Source: Isoetes taiwanensis
Taxonomy: Eukaryota; Streptophyta; Lycopodiopsida; Isoetales; Isoetaceae
Direction: 5' to 3'
DNA length: 64,000 bases
Assembly: GCA_021234155.1 (NCBI GenBank)
Contig: JAJEKV010000045.1
Coordinates: 2,929,434 to 2,993,433, forward strand
Shown here: positions 43,936 through 55,620 of the stretch, piece by piece
How positions within the stretch are numbered: the stretch's first letter is position 1
Layout: each line of letters opens with the position of its first letter
The notes under the pieces: model-generated
Told to the model about the DNA's origin: nothing
The model's database searches: none
What the model saw: the letters and a program-made list of their open reading frames with translations, nothing else
Made by a program: the position numbers and the translations under genes

Positions 43936-45572
43936 AATAGAAGTTTCAATTTGACAATATATCACTGCCATATCAATCTTTACTTGATTCTTAATGATCT
44001 TGGAGAATCTCATGACTAATTAGCTCACCTATATATTGTGGTGATTGTCCAAATTTTAGAGAATTTGGCAGTTTCTGCAACAGTCCAGAACTGCATTCTT
44101 GAGTTTTCCTATTATAAGCATACCTAAACCTTGTTAAAATTGGAAGCGCTTGCCTATATATGATAGGGCACATTGGTTTGTATGTTTTCAGCTTTGCTAT
44201 CATCTAACATCCGTGGAAGCCGCCAAACCCCATTTTATCAAAAAATGCTGCTTACAGTTTAGGAATTATTTCTCTCTTATTATTACAAGTTTTGGCTTAA
44301 TTCTTGTGGCCATGAGTTGTTAACTATATGAAGTACAATATCTTTTCTTGGAGTGTTCATAAGTTATATCGACTTCCAAATTTAATAGAGAATTTCTTAT
44401 ACAGAATTTTGGACAAAATTATATGTTAAAATCCTCCAAAATCACCATCCATAAGTATCACGAGAGTAATGAATGATGCATTCTACTTATATCTACATAG
44501 AAAATTACTCTATCAACTTGCATATAGTGTAATTAGGATTTGACCATGCAATTAACTAGATTTAAAGATAGTGTACAGCCACAGGATTAACACATTAGAG
44601 GTTAAAAATTTGAGTTAATTCTAAAATTATAAGCTAAAGACTGAGCATCTACATAGCTAATGATGTTTATTGATGTATGAAGGTGAAGATCTTGAAGTTT
44701 AACTATGAGAATCAATAATTAGACTACATGATATTTGATGCGTCTCGCTCAGCTTTGTAGAGAACACGCTACATTTCTCCAAATAAACCTTCCAAATGGT
44801 TCAATAATATATGACAAGGGACATATATATAGGTCCATTATGTAGGTTATGTGGCCTTCTTGCAAAAAAATACGGAGAAACATAGTTATTTCTTACTAGA
44901 ATAAAACTGGTATATCTATTGCTGCTACAAAGCATTGGAGTTTTGGTAAGATAATGTTACATGTAAGTCATCTTTCATATACACTATATTTTTCATGCGG
45001 GCCTTATTTGCAATATAACTCTGAATTTTCATATTGAAATAACATATTATTTGGAAGATATGAATATAATTAAGCATGGACCATTTATGGTCCATAACTA
45101 TGCGAATTGTATAGAGCATATATCTCTCTCTAGCCTTATACATTTTGCCCCTATAATGATACGATGGTTTCTTACATTTAATAATATAATTTTTGAAAGG
45201 TGTGAGTGGAAGTCCATGTAGATTCAATTGGTGAATAAGTACCCCATAAATTCACAGTTGTTTGTGCTTAAACATTGCCCTCAAATTATGCAAGCTCGTC
45301 TAACCAGTTAATTTTATCCTATAGAGAACTGTACGCATAATCTCTATTCCAAAGTTGGGATCAAAATTGATTAAGATGTTGCCTCTATTATTTTTTAAAC
45401 TTCCAGTCCTGTGGACCAATAATGGTCTGCAGTGGAACTGCACATAGCAGTCTAACTTGACATTTTATGGTCATAAACTTTCATATTTTTCTTTAAACTT
45501 TTTTGCATTGATTTTATAACATGGGACATTCATCTCGAGGCATAAATGTAGAATAAACATAGAAGACATATT
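43936..45572. other. AT-rich intergenic stretch
   Basis: This may include older 5' exons of the dioxygenase (minus strand to about 44230), but none is readable with confidence. The remainder shows no coding, repeat or RNA-gene signal. Confidence 0.35.
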
Positions 45573-45589
45573 CACTACCACCCCAAAAC

Positions 45590-46000
45590 TGAGTCCACAT
45601 GTTGTTTTTCAAAGTTTTTTTTGCAAAAACAACAACACCAAAAAACTATGTGTTGTTTTTTGTCCGGATTTGCTAGAAATGACGTGTAGTTTTTAGCAAA
45701 ATTTTTATACATGTAGTTTTTTTTTGGAAAAAGTCTACACGTAGAATTTTGTCAAAATTATCTACGCGTAGAAATTAACATGTGTTTCTACATGTTGTTT
45801 TTTAAAAGTAGCTATAGTTTTCAAGTGTTGTTTTCCTAAAAAGTAGACATGTCGTTCTCAATAAACTTAAAAGGTCCACATGTTGCTTTTAACTGTTGTT
45901 TTGCAGAAAAACAATACTGAAAAACCACGTAAAGAATTTTGTCCGACTTTGCTAGAAACTACACGTAGGTTTCTGGGTTTTTTTCTTAGCTATGTTGTTT
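45590..46000 (+). repeat. Left subterminal repeats of the 12-kb element
   Basis: Degenerate units such as ACATGTTGTTTTT, TACACGTAG and TTTTGTCCGGATTTGCTAG recur across 400 bp. A related zone continues at 47090-47330 beyond an inserted block, suggesting that 46.0-47.05 kb was inserted into it. Confidence 0.6.
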
Positions 46001-46009
46001 CCAAGTGTT

Positions 46010-46565
46010 GATCCCATCGATCCGGATCGTCATTCTAGAATGGGGCGAGCATGCATGTCTTGCATGCATGCATGCGGCGCATGCCTGCTCTGGTTGGGAG
46101 TTCGCTATTTTAGGCGCGGTGCGGTTCTGCATCAACGTCTCATCGGCGCTTCCTCTTCTCTCTCAGCAGTACCTTATTCTCTTTGATTTGAATCCAGGCA
46201 GGGGAGGGGCTTCTCCCTGCTTGGTTTGGCCAATTTGGCGTTTCTTTCATGCTGTGGCATGTCCTTTCTCGGCCTTGGCTCTTCTTTAGCCTTCATCCTG
46301 TGACCTTCGTCCTCGATCCTAGTTTTGTTAAGGAAGTCCTTTGGTATTCGGGCAGTTTGTTGGTTTCATGCGAGCCCCATTCTAGAATCCCATCGATCCG
46401 AGACATCGGATCGCCATTCTAGAATGGGGCGAGCATGCATGTCTTGCATGCATGCATACGGCGCATGCACGCTGCAGTTGGGAGTTCGCTATTTTAGGCG
46501 CGGTTCGCATCAACGTCTCATCGGCGCTTCCTCTTCTCTCGGCGGTACCTTATTCTCTTTGAACC
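46010..46565 (+). repeat. Direct duplication of a 175-bp GCATGCATG-rich block
   Basis: The block with CATTCTAGAATGGGGCGAGC, ATGCATGTCTTGCATGCATG, GGGAGTTCGCTATTTTAGGC and CGTCTCATCGGCGCTTCCTC lies at about 46031-46185 and again at 46413-46562. Each copy holds several CATGCATG (RY-type) motifs. A further partial CATTCTAGAAT lies at 46379-46389 between them. It is not coding. Confidence 0.85.
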
Positions 46566-46811
46566 CACCCTCCCCTTCTTCGTTTATTGTATTTGTCGCC
46601 TGGCACGCGTGACCAGCCCCTCTATTTGACGAGGTTTTTTGTTTTACTGTCGCGTAGCACGCGTGATCAACCCCTCCACTCTGGGAGGTTTATTTTGTTA
46701 CGTTTTTTTGTGTTGGTGATGTGCAGGTACAGGTTGGCGAGCGGCATCTGTTTCGACTTCTCCATTCGTGGGTTTTGGGAGCGATTTCTCTGCCTTACGT
46801 TTGTCCAAGCC

Positions 46812-46897
46812 CCTTGCCGAAGGCTTATCACTAGGGTTTTTCCTCGAAAACCCGAAAGGGCGGGGTTTTTTAATCCCGGTGATAAGCTTTCGGCAGG
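46812..46897. repeat. 86-nt foldback hairpin
   Basis: CTTGCCGAAGGCTTATCACT on the left pairs with GGTGATAAGCTTTCGGCAGG on the right with few mismatches. The AGGGTTTTTCC and AAAACCCC parts extend the stem. The loop is about CGAAAGGGC. The size is in the range of a small-RNA precursor or a mini-foldback. Confidence 0.7.
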
Positions 46898-47339
46898 TAC
46901 ACCAGCCAAACATTTATTAGCATTGTATTTTATGGGGTCCAAATTATATAATTGGATATTCCCTTTATTTTTCATGGGTAGTCCGCATGTGTGCGGCTAC
47001 CCACTATCCACCATTGTAGAAAATCTGCTAAGATGAATGAGAAGCCTAGGCGATTTGTTGGTTTCATGCGAGCCTCGGTTACTCAAGAATAGCTGTTGTT
47101 TTCCAATAATGTTTTTCTGATAAGGAATTTTGATATATAGTTTTACATACAAATCACATGTAGTTCTTTATAAAAGTAAAGACCTTTAGGTGTTGTTTTT
47201 CCAAAACAATATATGCCGTGGTATTAGAAACATAATAAAGGACGCAGTTCTAAATGACGCCGTTTTAAAAACAACATGATGAATTGTTTTTTTATAAAGG
47301 ATGTGGGTGTAAAAACAACATGATGTTGGAAAGAGGAAA

Positions 47340-47866
47340 ACTTAGGAATAACTCAATTTCCTAACATATTTCCCCTTCTATTTGAGGGCTCCAAAACAAC
47401 AGTATATAAAAGCCATAAATCCACAAATTCCATTGTTTTACAAGAATAAAAGCTGTAGCTACCATTGTTCTTACTGATTTTCTATGGTTATCCATAGAAA
47501 AAGAAAATGTTTATGTTTCAGACCAAGCTTAGCCATTACAAATCCAAGCCAGGCCTGAATCCAAAGTCAAGAAATTCGCTCCAATACAGATTGAATAAAA
47601 AACCCTTCGGATCGGGTCGCAGACGATAGCACAAATTGGGATGTGGGTTCCCACAAAACAGTAGGCGAGGGCTTGGACAAATGGGTATACCACGGGACTC
47701 TATTGTGATGATATTTGTGTTTGTGCTTAAGCAAAAAGCACCAAATTTTGTCACCGCAACACACCGCAACATTCATCACTATGAAATTACAAAAAAAATC
47801 AAAGCCAATGTGCAAAATCCAATTTAGAAGAATTCGGAAACAATGAGCCAAGGTCTTACTTATGCA
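47340..47866. other. Internal sequence of the 12-kb element, no gene
   Basis: AT-rich; nothing is recognised apart from the tail of the possible F-box-like frame on the minus strand. Confidence 0.3.
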
Positions 47867-48360
47867 TTAGCCCGCCGGATGCAATTTGCGGTCATTGTGG
47901 ATCTTCTTGAACACCAGGACGGAGATGCGGCGATTAGGACGTTTGTTCTTGAATATAAAGACACGATCCTGATGGGAGAGACTAAAATACGTTCCCAAAT
48001 CCTCAAAATGCAACACAATCCGGGCATCAGGCAAGCTTTCAATCTGCATGTCCCATCCCCTATCTTTCTCATCATAGAATCTGGCCGGCAAGAGCTTGTT
48101 CGGAGGCCCGACAAGCCGGTTGAACCACGCCATGCGTTCTTCTGTTGTTCCAAATGTGAATGCCGGATTTCAAAATATTGGACCCCTGCATACAAATGTC
48201 AGATCCCCTGTTTTCAAGCATCACCAGGGCTTCTTTTTTCATCTTAAACCTATTCCACAGCCGTGCTCCGAATCTTTTTCGCCAGACCTCTTCTACTTGC
48301 AATCTTTCCTCATCTTGCTTGGATTTATGGCCGAAACAAGAGACGCTGCTCCCCATTTTG
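47867..48360 (-). pseudogene. Possible F-box/kelch-like protein remnant
   Basis: Two minus-strand frames appear to belong together. The first begins MGSSVSCFGHKSKQDEERLQ then VEEVWRKRFGARLWNRFKMK (from about 48360). The second reads MAWFNRLVGPPNKLLPARFY followed by DEKDRGWDMQIESLPDARIV (48133 down). The order, a short charged helix and then a W-F..P..FYDEKDxGWDM-like segment, reminds me of plant F-box/kelch proteins, which select substrates for SCF ubiquitin ligases. The match is weak and the frame is broken, so the family call is tentative. Confidence 0.25.
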
Positions 48361-48608
48361 TGAAGAAAATTGCAGATTGATCGGATTGCAGTTTGAAAGA
48401 AGATTGCAAATTGCAAGAAAATTGTTGACCGGATGGAGCTAATTGCAAATTGCAAGAAAATTCTAAAGCATCACGCATGGTTCAGACGGCCGACCCAAAA
48501 GCACAAATCAATAGCAAACTGCCAGGATCTCAGGGTAGGCCATATCTGGCCTTCTTTGCAGGACAAATGCATGGATCAGTGAGGCTAATACTGATAAAAT
48601 ACTGGGCA

Positions 48609-48812
48609 AATGACACAGATCCGGCAATGAAAATCTATTCAAAACTATGAATCCGGCAGAAAAGGCAGATCCGAATCTTTGAAGAGAAACAAAGGAGATC
48701 CAGCAGAACAAATGACACAGATCCGGCAATGAAAATCTATTCAAAACTATGAATCCGGTAGAAAAGACAGATCCGGATCTTTGAAGAGAAACAAAGGAGG
48801 TCCAGCAGAACA
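48609..48812 (+). repeat. Tandem duplication, 102-bp period
   Basis: AATGACACAGATCCGGCAAT at 48609 recurs at 48711, followed in both by CTATTCAAAACTATGAATCC and GAAGAGAAACAAAGGAG with about four changes in 102 bases. It is a recent duplication. Confidence 0.93.
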
Positions 48813-49735
48813 TGATCAGAAGCTGAGAGGTCGGAGAATGGCTAGGAATCTGAATTTAGAAAAGAAGAAGGGGATTGGAGCCCGCCAAAAAAGCCCGCCG
48901 CCTACCACCAAAAAGTTCGATCAATGAGATAGGAAGACGAGGATCGAGATCTAAGCCCTTGGTTTATTTTTCATCCGACGGCCCTTATAAGTTTCACATA
49001 ATATTAGAATTCAAACTTTTCAATAGACCCTTTTCCAATTCGAACTTATAAAAAAATGCACCTTGTGAATAGATAAATACTCTTATTGAATATATAGACA
49101 TTTAGCAAATGATATTTCTATGGTCAATGGCTGATCGTCACTTGTAACTCAATATCTTCTAGGTTGTTTTCAATTCCAATAGCTCTGATAGCACAGGCAT
49201 TGCAACCTCTTCCAGACTTGTTCATCTCTTGTTTTTGATTGATTGCCCCACATTTATCATCCCGGGAACTGACTATTTGAATTTCCCTTATTGCTTTTTG
49301 TTCATATCAACGTGTCGTTGGTCCACGTACATCTACATTCTAAAATCATAGCTCGACTCAAATTTGAAAATCTTAGCTATTGGGAATTAATCATAATAAG
49401 CCATAGATTAATTCATGCAGGTGCAAATAATCACTTCAACCTAAATAATAAACTCTCTACGCACCTTTGTAATTCATGAATGTCTCAGGTAATTGTCTAT
49501 GAATATAAACCATAGATAAATTTGCAAATACTCAGACTTATCCATGTCTCAGATTATCTAGAGTTTTAAACTCTATTCAATGTTCTCGTGGCGTTTCAAA
49601 GATCCAATATAATATAATATGACAAATTCACCGCCGCCATTCATGCATTAGCATTAGCAAGGGAATCTAGGGGCATCCGGTGAACATGCTTCTTCTAAAA
49701 GTTAAATTGGCTTGGCAAATTCTATATTTTTATAT
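48813..49735. other. AT-rich intergenic stretch
   Basis: Nothing coding, structural or repeated is seen in this part. Confidence 0.35.
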
Positions 49736-50400
49736 CCCTTAGGTGTTTTGCCATGTTATCACCATAGGTGCCAACTCACATGTTCATGCCATGTCATCAC
49801 CCATAATTTTTTGAAAAGTCATCTTTTCAAAAAATTATGAAGTTGATTTCTCTTTCTTATGACACCTCGTCATTTCCAGTGCCACATCACCTTCATTTCC
49901 AGTGCCACATCACCTTGCTTGCCACTATTACCTACTTATCTCACTCAAAAAACACTCCTTTTTTTTTCTTTTGTACATTGGCCTAGTCATTTTCTATCTA
50001 AAGTGCATAAAATGCTTAGTCATCACATCACACGCCACACCATCCAAAGAAATGCCATGTCACCATGGAGAAATATGTTAATGTTGAAAAATTGTCTATG
50101 CAAATAATTCATTTTTTCACGTCGTCTCATCTTTGCAACCTCACCAAAATCATGCCATGGCATCTCCCATAATTTTTGCAAATGCTCACCTTCTTAAAAA
50201 GAAAGTAGTTTGCTTGCTCCTTTGATGCCAACTCACATGTTCATGCCATGTCATCACCCATAATTTTCGCAAAAGTCGCCTTTTCATATTTTGCCACCTC
50301 AACCTCACCATAATCATGCCATGGCATCTACCATAATTTTTGCAAATGCTCACCTTCTTAAAAAGAAAGTAGTTTGCTTGCTCTTTTGATGCCACGTCAT
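49736..50400 (+). repeat. Interspersed and tandem repeats around ATGCCATGTCATCACC
   Basis: GCCAACTCACATGTTCATGC followed by CATGTCATCACCCATAATTTT occurs at about 49770 and 50227. A second block, ATCATGCCATGGCATCTCCC then GCAAATGCTCACCTTCTTAA, occurs at about 50150 and 50317. CATTTCCAGTGCCACATCAC is doubled at 49870-49915. Confidence 0.8.
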
Positions 50401-50554
50401 CATTTCTATATCATTGCTCGCAAATGAGTGGAGAAAATTGAAATTTGCAAAAGTTGACATGTGCATGATGATGTGGCATGACATTGGTGACATATCATGC
50501 CAAGTAAGCAAGGCAGAGCCAATTCACAGTTTTAGAGTAGGGGAGATGCTTATC

Positions 50555-50680
50555 CGTCGCTAGGACCTTCAAAGAGGACTTTTGGGGCAAGTTGCTTCCG
50601 GGGAGGTTTTAAGGATCCTTCTTCTAACGTCCACACCCTCCCTTTATAGTAGCTTAGCAAGGCCCTGGTAGTCAGCTCTT
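50555..50680 (-). repeat. Dispersed relative of the 1.13-kb array unit (inverted)
   Basis: GAGGACTTTTGGGGCAAG, TTGCTTCCGGGGAGGTTTT and GTCCACACCCTCCCT are the diverged reverse complement of the array block that reads CATCCGGAAGCAGCTTGCCC, CAAAAGTCCTC and GGGGGGTGTTGACG (for example near 14230-14300). The array sequence is therefore a dispersed family. Confidence 0.75.
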
Positions 50681-51070
50681 TAAGTTCTTAAAGTTCCTTC
50701 TATTCTATCCCTTGCCAAACTCCTCTACCAAAAATTCCGAAGGTTGTCATATTTACTGCAAATCCAAGTCATCATGTCCACATCACCAATTTGCCATGTT
50801 ACAACATGCTCCAACATGCCACGTGGGCTCTGACATGCCACGCAGGGTCCAACATCAAATTTAGAAGTCAACAACTTCAAATTTGGAAGACCTTATGGTA
50901 TTTGGTTCCACATTCCTAGCCATTTCCCTCATTTCTACCTCCATATCCTATTTTACCATCATGCCATAAATCCACCTTTGAAGCACTTTTTGCCTAGACC
51001 AATTCTCTATTTTTTCGTACATAACCCCTTGAGTCACTTAATTTCACCACTTCTAGCCCTTATCCTTATA

Positions 51071-51102
51071 CTAGTAATGGTGCCCAGCAACGCTGGGCAT
51101 AA
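51071..51102 (-). mobile_element. Helitron-type 3' terminus
   Basis: Read on the minus strand, a hairpin GCCCAGCGTTGCTGGGC is followed by ACCATTA and then CTAG, with T as the next base. A GC-rich palindrome 7-11 nt ahead of CTRR and insertion before T are the hallmarks of plant Helitron 3' ends. The element would extend to higher coordinates. A second, shorter match (ATTATGGTGCCCA) lies at about 51264-51276. The 5' TC end was not found. Confidence 0.55.
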
Positions 51103-53640
51103 TTTGAGAACTTATAAATGTTGTGGACTTATGCATTTGCATAGAGTAGCTTTTCCATTGGGTCATTTTGAGAACCTGTAAATAGCAAGTGGCCATGTGT
51201 ATGAGTTGTTGACGTTGTTACTAATCTCACTTTCTCATCTATTCTATTCTATTTTATCCTATAATTATGGTGCCCAAGCTAGAGAAAGAGAATTGTTGAG
51301 TGTTTATGGAAAATGTAGTAAGGCCCCTATGGTTATTATATGGTTGATGCAACAATATATAATTCAACATACATTTCAACATACTTCTTGTTCCTGGAGC
51401 AACAATCCTTGGTTTATTATATTTTTACGAAAATTTTGTGACAATACTGGACAATCTCTCTTAGGTTTCATCTCAAACTTTCATCTAGATACAACAATTT
51501 ATATGACTTCTATTGAACATGAATTTACAATTTTATGTCATGAAATAAACTTTATATATAATATAAAGCTACAATGGTTCAAGAAGATGCTGCACAACCA
51601 TACTTATACATCTAACTATTGCAATATTGATGCAGAACATTGTTTTAAGTTCATTTTGATGAATTTTGGTCCTTATGAAGTTCAGTGCAGTGCCGATTGC
51701 AATGTCGATGCAAAACGTAGTTCAAGTTCATCTTTGACAAAATTAGTTGTCCATTCTAACTGCACACCTAACTGCAACATATAATATTTTGATTATGTAA
51801 ACTGAGTATGGGAAAATCCGTAGAAGCTAAGGAACATATGTACACATGAGCACGTACCTTACTTCCAATCATCTGTATTTACCATTGTTTGATGGCATAT
51901 CAGGTTAAAATTATGGCAATGCTTGATCATCTGAGCACATTCCTTTAGGCTTAGAAGCACATTCCTTTAGGCTAGCGGTTTTTCCTTTGCTTCCTATCAC
52001 GCTAAATTGAACACCCATCTGTTAATTAGTGCTCCAACTCTTAACATGCTGCTCCTAACATGCCGCAGTAAGTAGGAACATGAGGAGAATATGAGTTCAT
52101 ATGTAGACATAATATATTCAGAAGTCTACAACTGAAAATATCTAATCTTATGTATATTTGCTCAGAGATGGTAAAAAAAACAATCTTGACTAAAAATCCT
52201 AAGCCTTCAAAAGAAAACGTCCTGAAATCTATGCTATCCTGCATTGAAAAATTCCTTCAAAATTCCTGATGTCTCTCCAGGATTCAAGGCTTCTTTTTCC
52301 CATTAACTTTGCCAAAGATTCGATGGGACAAAAGGTAATCCAGCAGAAGCAATGGGCTATGTTAAAGAGAAGAAGATTAACAAAATCTATTCTGAGCAGT
52401 GGACTTTATTTTGAGGAGCAATGGACTCTGTTTAGAGCAAAACAGATCAAAAAAGTTAAGACGGATTAAGATATCGAAGGCATGCTGGAGCTCTCATATT
52501 TTTTGTGTAAAAGGTTCTCTGGATGCCCGCCCAAAGAAATCAATGGTTTGATGGTTAAAAAATCTAAGCGTTGAGCAAAACAGGAAATGCATATAATCCT
52601 AGAAAGAAGGAAATTTTTTTACCTTAAGCTTCCTTTGCTTTGCGCCTCCTCTGCTTCAACGAATCCGACTCCAACATCATTGTTGCATTGGCATAAAATT
52701 CATCAAGATTATAGTAGATTCTTTCCGTTGGTAAGAAAATGTGAACTACCACAAAGCATCCCTGTTTCCTTCAGCGTCCCTGTTTGCTTCAGCGACCTTC
52801 TGCTCTTTGCTGCTATAAAGCATAAGAAAAAAGCACAAAACATAAGAAAAGAAGTAGATGTCGGAATGTCAAATATGGGTATACCGGTTCCAATCTACTC
52901 CATAATCTTCGTCGACTCCTCTGCTTCATTTGAACAGTGGCTCCTTTGCTCCAACGACCTCTGCTTCAGCACAAACAGTTTGAATTTTAGAATGCCATGG
53001 CTGATTAACCCCAAAATGCAATGGAATTTTTTTTTAGCCCTTGTATATACCTGTTTGCTTGGGTGACCACCTGTTTGCTTGGGCGACCCTGTTTGCTTTA
53101 GCGACCCTATGCTCTCTGCTCCTATATCGACTTGCTCTTGCGATTTAGAGCAAAAGAACATAGAATTTAAACTCCAGTGAAAATCATGCAGAAAACCTGT
53201 TTATATGTCGCCCTCTTTTGGCCAAAGCCATGGAACCCCTTGAATCCAAACTGCAATTATTCTTGTGAATGCGCAGATGATAGCACTCCAGCTCTTGCCT
53301 TAGATCTTCACAGCTAAACCTCCTCCTTCTAACCCAGAGCATTCACATCCATATCTGCACTACCAGCCATCGACCAGCCCCAAGAGTTTTTGAGGGTTTC
53401 CAAATATGGAGATACAGTAGCAACTTCTGCCACTTCTATTTGTGGAAAATGGCTTCCACAATCAGAATATTCGAGGCAAATGCAAAACTTTGTATTGTAG
53501 TACTGCTTCTGATAGACCAGTTCTCTAATTGGATTGACCAGTTCTTCAATTGCACTGTACTACTTTGCAAGGACCATACCGATTCTTGAGTTTCTATGCC
53601 ATGCCCAAAAGCTAAGAACATACGGACCTGTCCAAATTGG
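51103..53640. other. Unassigned sequence, possible Helitron body and debris
   Basis: A 195-codon open frame (51197-51784, plus) is AT-rich and shows no domain I recognise, so I do not call it a gene. TGTTTGCTTCAGCGACC-type motifs recur near 52760-52800 and 53045-53110. No other structure is supported. Confidence 0.35.
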
Positions 53641-53990
53641 GTATAGCGAAGAAGCAGAGTCTTACCTACTCAGCAGCCAAAATCATTGGTCTTAAAGATG
53701 AAGCTGAAGCCATGAACAAAAACTATCATCCTGCTGCTACTGGCGGCGGTTGCAGAAGCATGAAAGCATGGTTTGGCTCTTGAAGCGAAGCCTGGATTAG
53801 TGCTTTGAGTTTTGAGGCAGTTTTGACACACCCACGATAGAACCAAAACCATGTTCCTCTTATCATCTGTGAAGCCACGTGTTTCAGGATTGAGTAGCTT
53901 CTGCATACTCAGACATGGGCGAGAACTGGAAAAGAAGTCGTAGTTGAACTGAATCCGGTTGTAACTGTGCCAGTCTCCAACAGCCATCGA
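53641..53990. other. Flank of hAT MITE, no gene recognised
   Basis: The minus strand is open for 121 codons across this area and the MITE edge, but the protein has no recognisable family features. AGTCTCCAACAGCCAT occurs on both sides of the MITE (about 53972 and 54222). Confidence 0.35.
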
Positions 53991-53998
53991 ACTGGTAG

Positions 53999-54215
53999 CA
54001 GTGTTGGGCAAAGTCCGGGGAACACTATAAACCAACCGGTTGAAATCGCAAATTTTCCGGTTCGGTTAGTGTATCGTAGGAATTTTTCCGACAAATTTCC
54101 TTAAGGTTTTTTATTAAGACAATAGAAATTTCCGGTCCTAAACACAAGATATCCGATTGATCAAAATAACCATAGGCAATTTTCCGATGGGACCTACAAA
54201 GTTTCCCCAACACTG
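53999..54215. mobile_element. 217-bp hAT-type MITE, TSD ACTGGTAG
   Basis: The plus strand starts CAGTGTTGGGCAAAG and the minus strand from 54215 starts CAGTGTTGGGGAAAC. ACTGGTAG lies directly outside both ends (53991-53998 and 54216-54223), a perfect 8-bp duplication. The CAGTG start and 8-bp TSD define a non-autonomous hAT element. It has no coding capacity. Confidence 0.93.
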
Positions 54216-54949
54216 ACTGGTAGTCTCCAACAGCCATTATACGCTTGCCATCAAACCTTTGAGGAACCCTAAAGCGAAAAAACAAAAGACACTTGTGAAA
54301 TCTCGAACATAAGATGATGCCACGGTGGTATGCTTAAATCGTAGCCGTCCGATTTAGGGCTGGGTCCAACACTTACGGTATAACATTATAATATAAGATT
54401 TCTTGTCTCGAGGTCTTACACCCTAATCCTTATTCATATGGCCATATCTTATTTATCTTATTTAAAAGACTTATTTTATTTTATCTTATTTATTGTCTCC
54501 AATTTCCATCAAGGATCCATAAATTATGTATGTCTATTACCATTGCTCGCCCCTATTTCTTCCCCCTTCTCCAAACTCATATTGTAGACTTTTGCATGTT
54601 GTCTGAGATTGTTCTTGACTGTTTTATGCAAATCAATGCGCAAAAAATACTTCTTGTGATCCAAATTGCAATTTGACCACTTTCCCCATATCACAGCTCC
54701 TTTTGGCACATCTCGGCTTTGAAATTTATCAAAAACTCCATTGGCAACTCAAAATCCTCATTTTTAATTATTGTTTGTAGTTTGACTTTCATTGACCAAA
54801 TTTTTTCCCAACTTTGAACTCGAATATCTCAAGGATTTGAGCTCATAATTGGCCAAGATTTTTGCCATTGTTTCCCAACAACTTTTCTCTATTAGTATGA
54901 GCAATCAATACTCAAGAATCAGTTTATCTCTGCATGCCACCTCTTGACT
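54216..54949. other. AT-rich sequence, no gene recognised
   Basis: CTTATTTATCTTATTT-like runs lie near 54440-54500. Nothing else is seen. Confidence 0.35.
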
Positions 54950-55620
54950 TCGAATGGAAGGAAAATAGATCCAAACCCATGTCCCTCAGTTACTATTGCT
55001 TTGCGTCTTCAACTGCAACTTCTTGACCTTGTTCCAAGTACAAACGACCAAAACTCGACCTCCATAACATAAACCCTACAATAACCTAGAAACACACAGG
55101 GTTTACGTTTCAGAGGACGAAATGTGGTTGCTTTTATAGATAACTAGGTGCACCATTTTTGAACATGCATGCAAAGCTACGACAACTGAAATAATAGAGT
55201 TTGGATCTATCGGCCATCCAGAACGAGCCCAAACAATCTTGCTACTGCAAAAGGCGCTCTTGACTTCTAATTGCTCTTGACTTCGCGGTTTGATAAGTTC
55301 TCCAAGACCGATCTTGGATTTTTTTGAACCTGCTCAAAGCTTGGTCCTTACGGATAAGAAAACCGAGCTCTAGGAGGGGGGGCATTAGCATATAGCCTCC
55401 CGGAGGAGCATTGCCACGAAAGGATGCCTCGGCAACCTATCTAGAGCCTGGTGGGATTTTGGAGCATGGGTGGCATGTTTGAGCCACCTTGGCATGTTGG
55501 ACCTTAGGTGGCACGCTAGAGCCAACGTGGCATTTCGGAGCCTAGGTGGCATGTTTGAGCCACCTTGGCATGTTGGAGCCTAGGTGGCACATTAGAGCCA
55601 GCGTGGAACATTAGAGCCCT
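54950..55620 (+). repeat. Diverged copy of the 1.13-kb unit plus GGTGGCATGTTTGAGCC repeats
   Basis: Blocks of the 13.5-17.5 kb unit recur in the same order within two parts. AGATCCAAAC, ACAAACGACCAAAACTCG and AACCTAGAAACACACAGGGT followed by TTACGTTTC lie at 54967-55110. CTTGCTACTGCAAAAG, GCGGTTTGATAAGTTCTCC, CCGAGCTCTAGGAGG and AAAGGATGCCTCGG lie at 55238-55435. From 55465 a short unit (GGTGGCATGTTTGAGCCACC, then TTGGCATGTTGGA) is repeated about four times. GGTGGCATGTTTGAGCC also opens the array at 13520-13536. Confidence 0.8.

Noticed and set aside
51197-51784. 195-codon open frame as a gene
   Set aside because: AT-rich, no recognisable domain, no promoter or homology signal; length alone is not enough.
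53670-54285. Minus-strand frames crossing the hAT MITE
   Set aside because: The frame runs through the MITE terminal repeats and shows no family motif.
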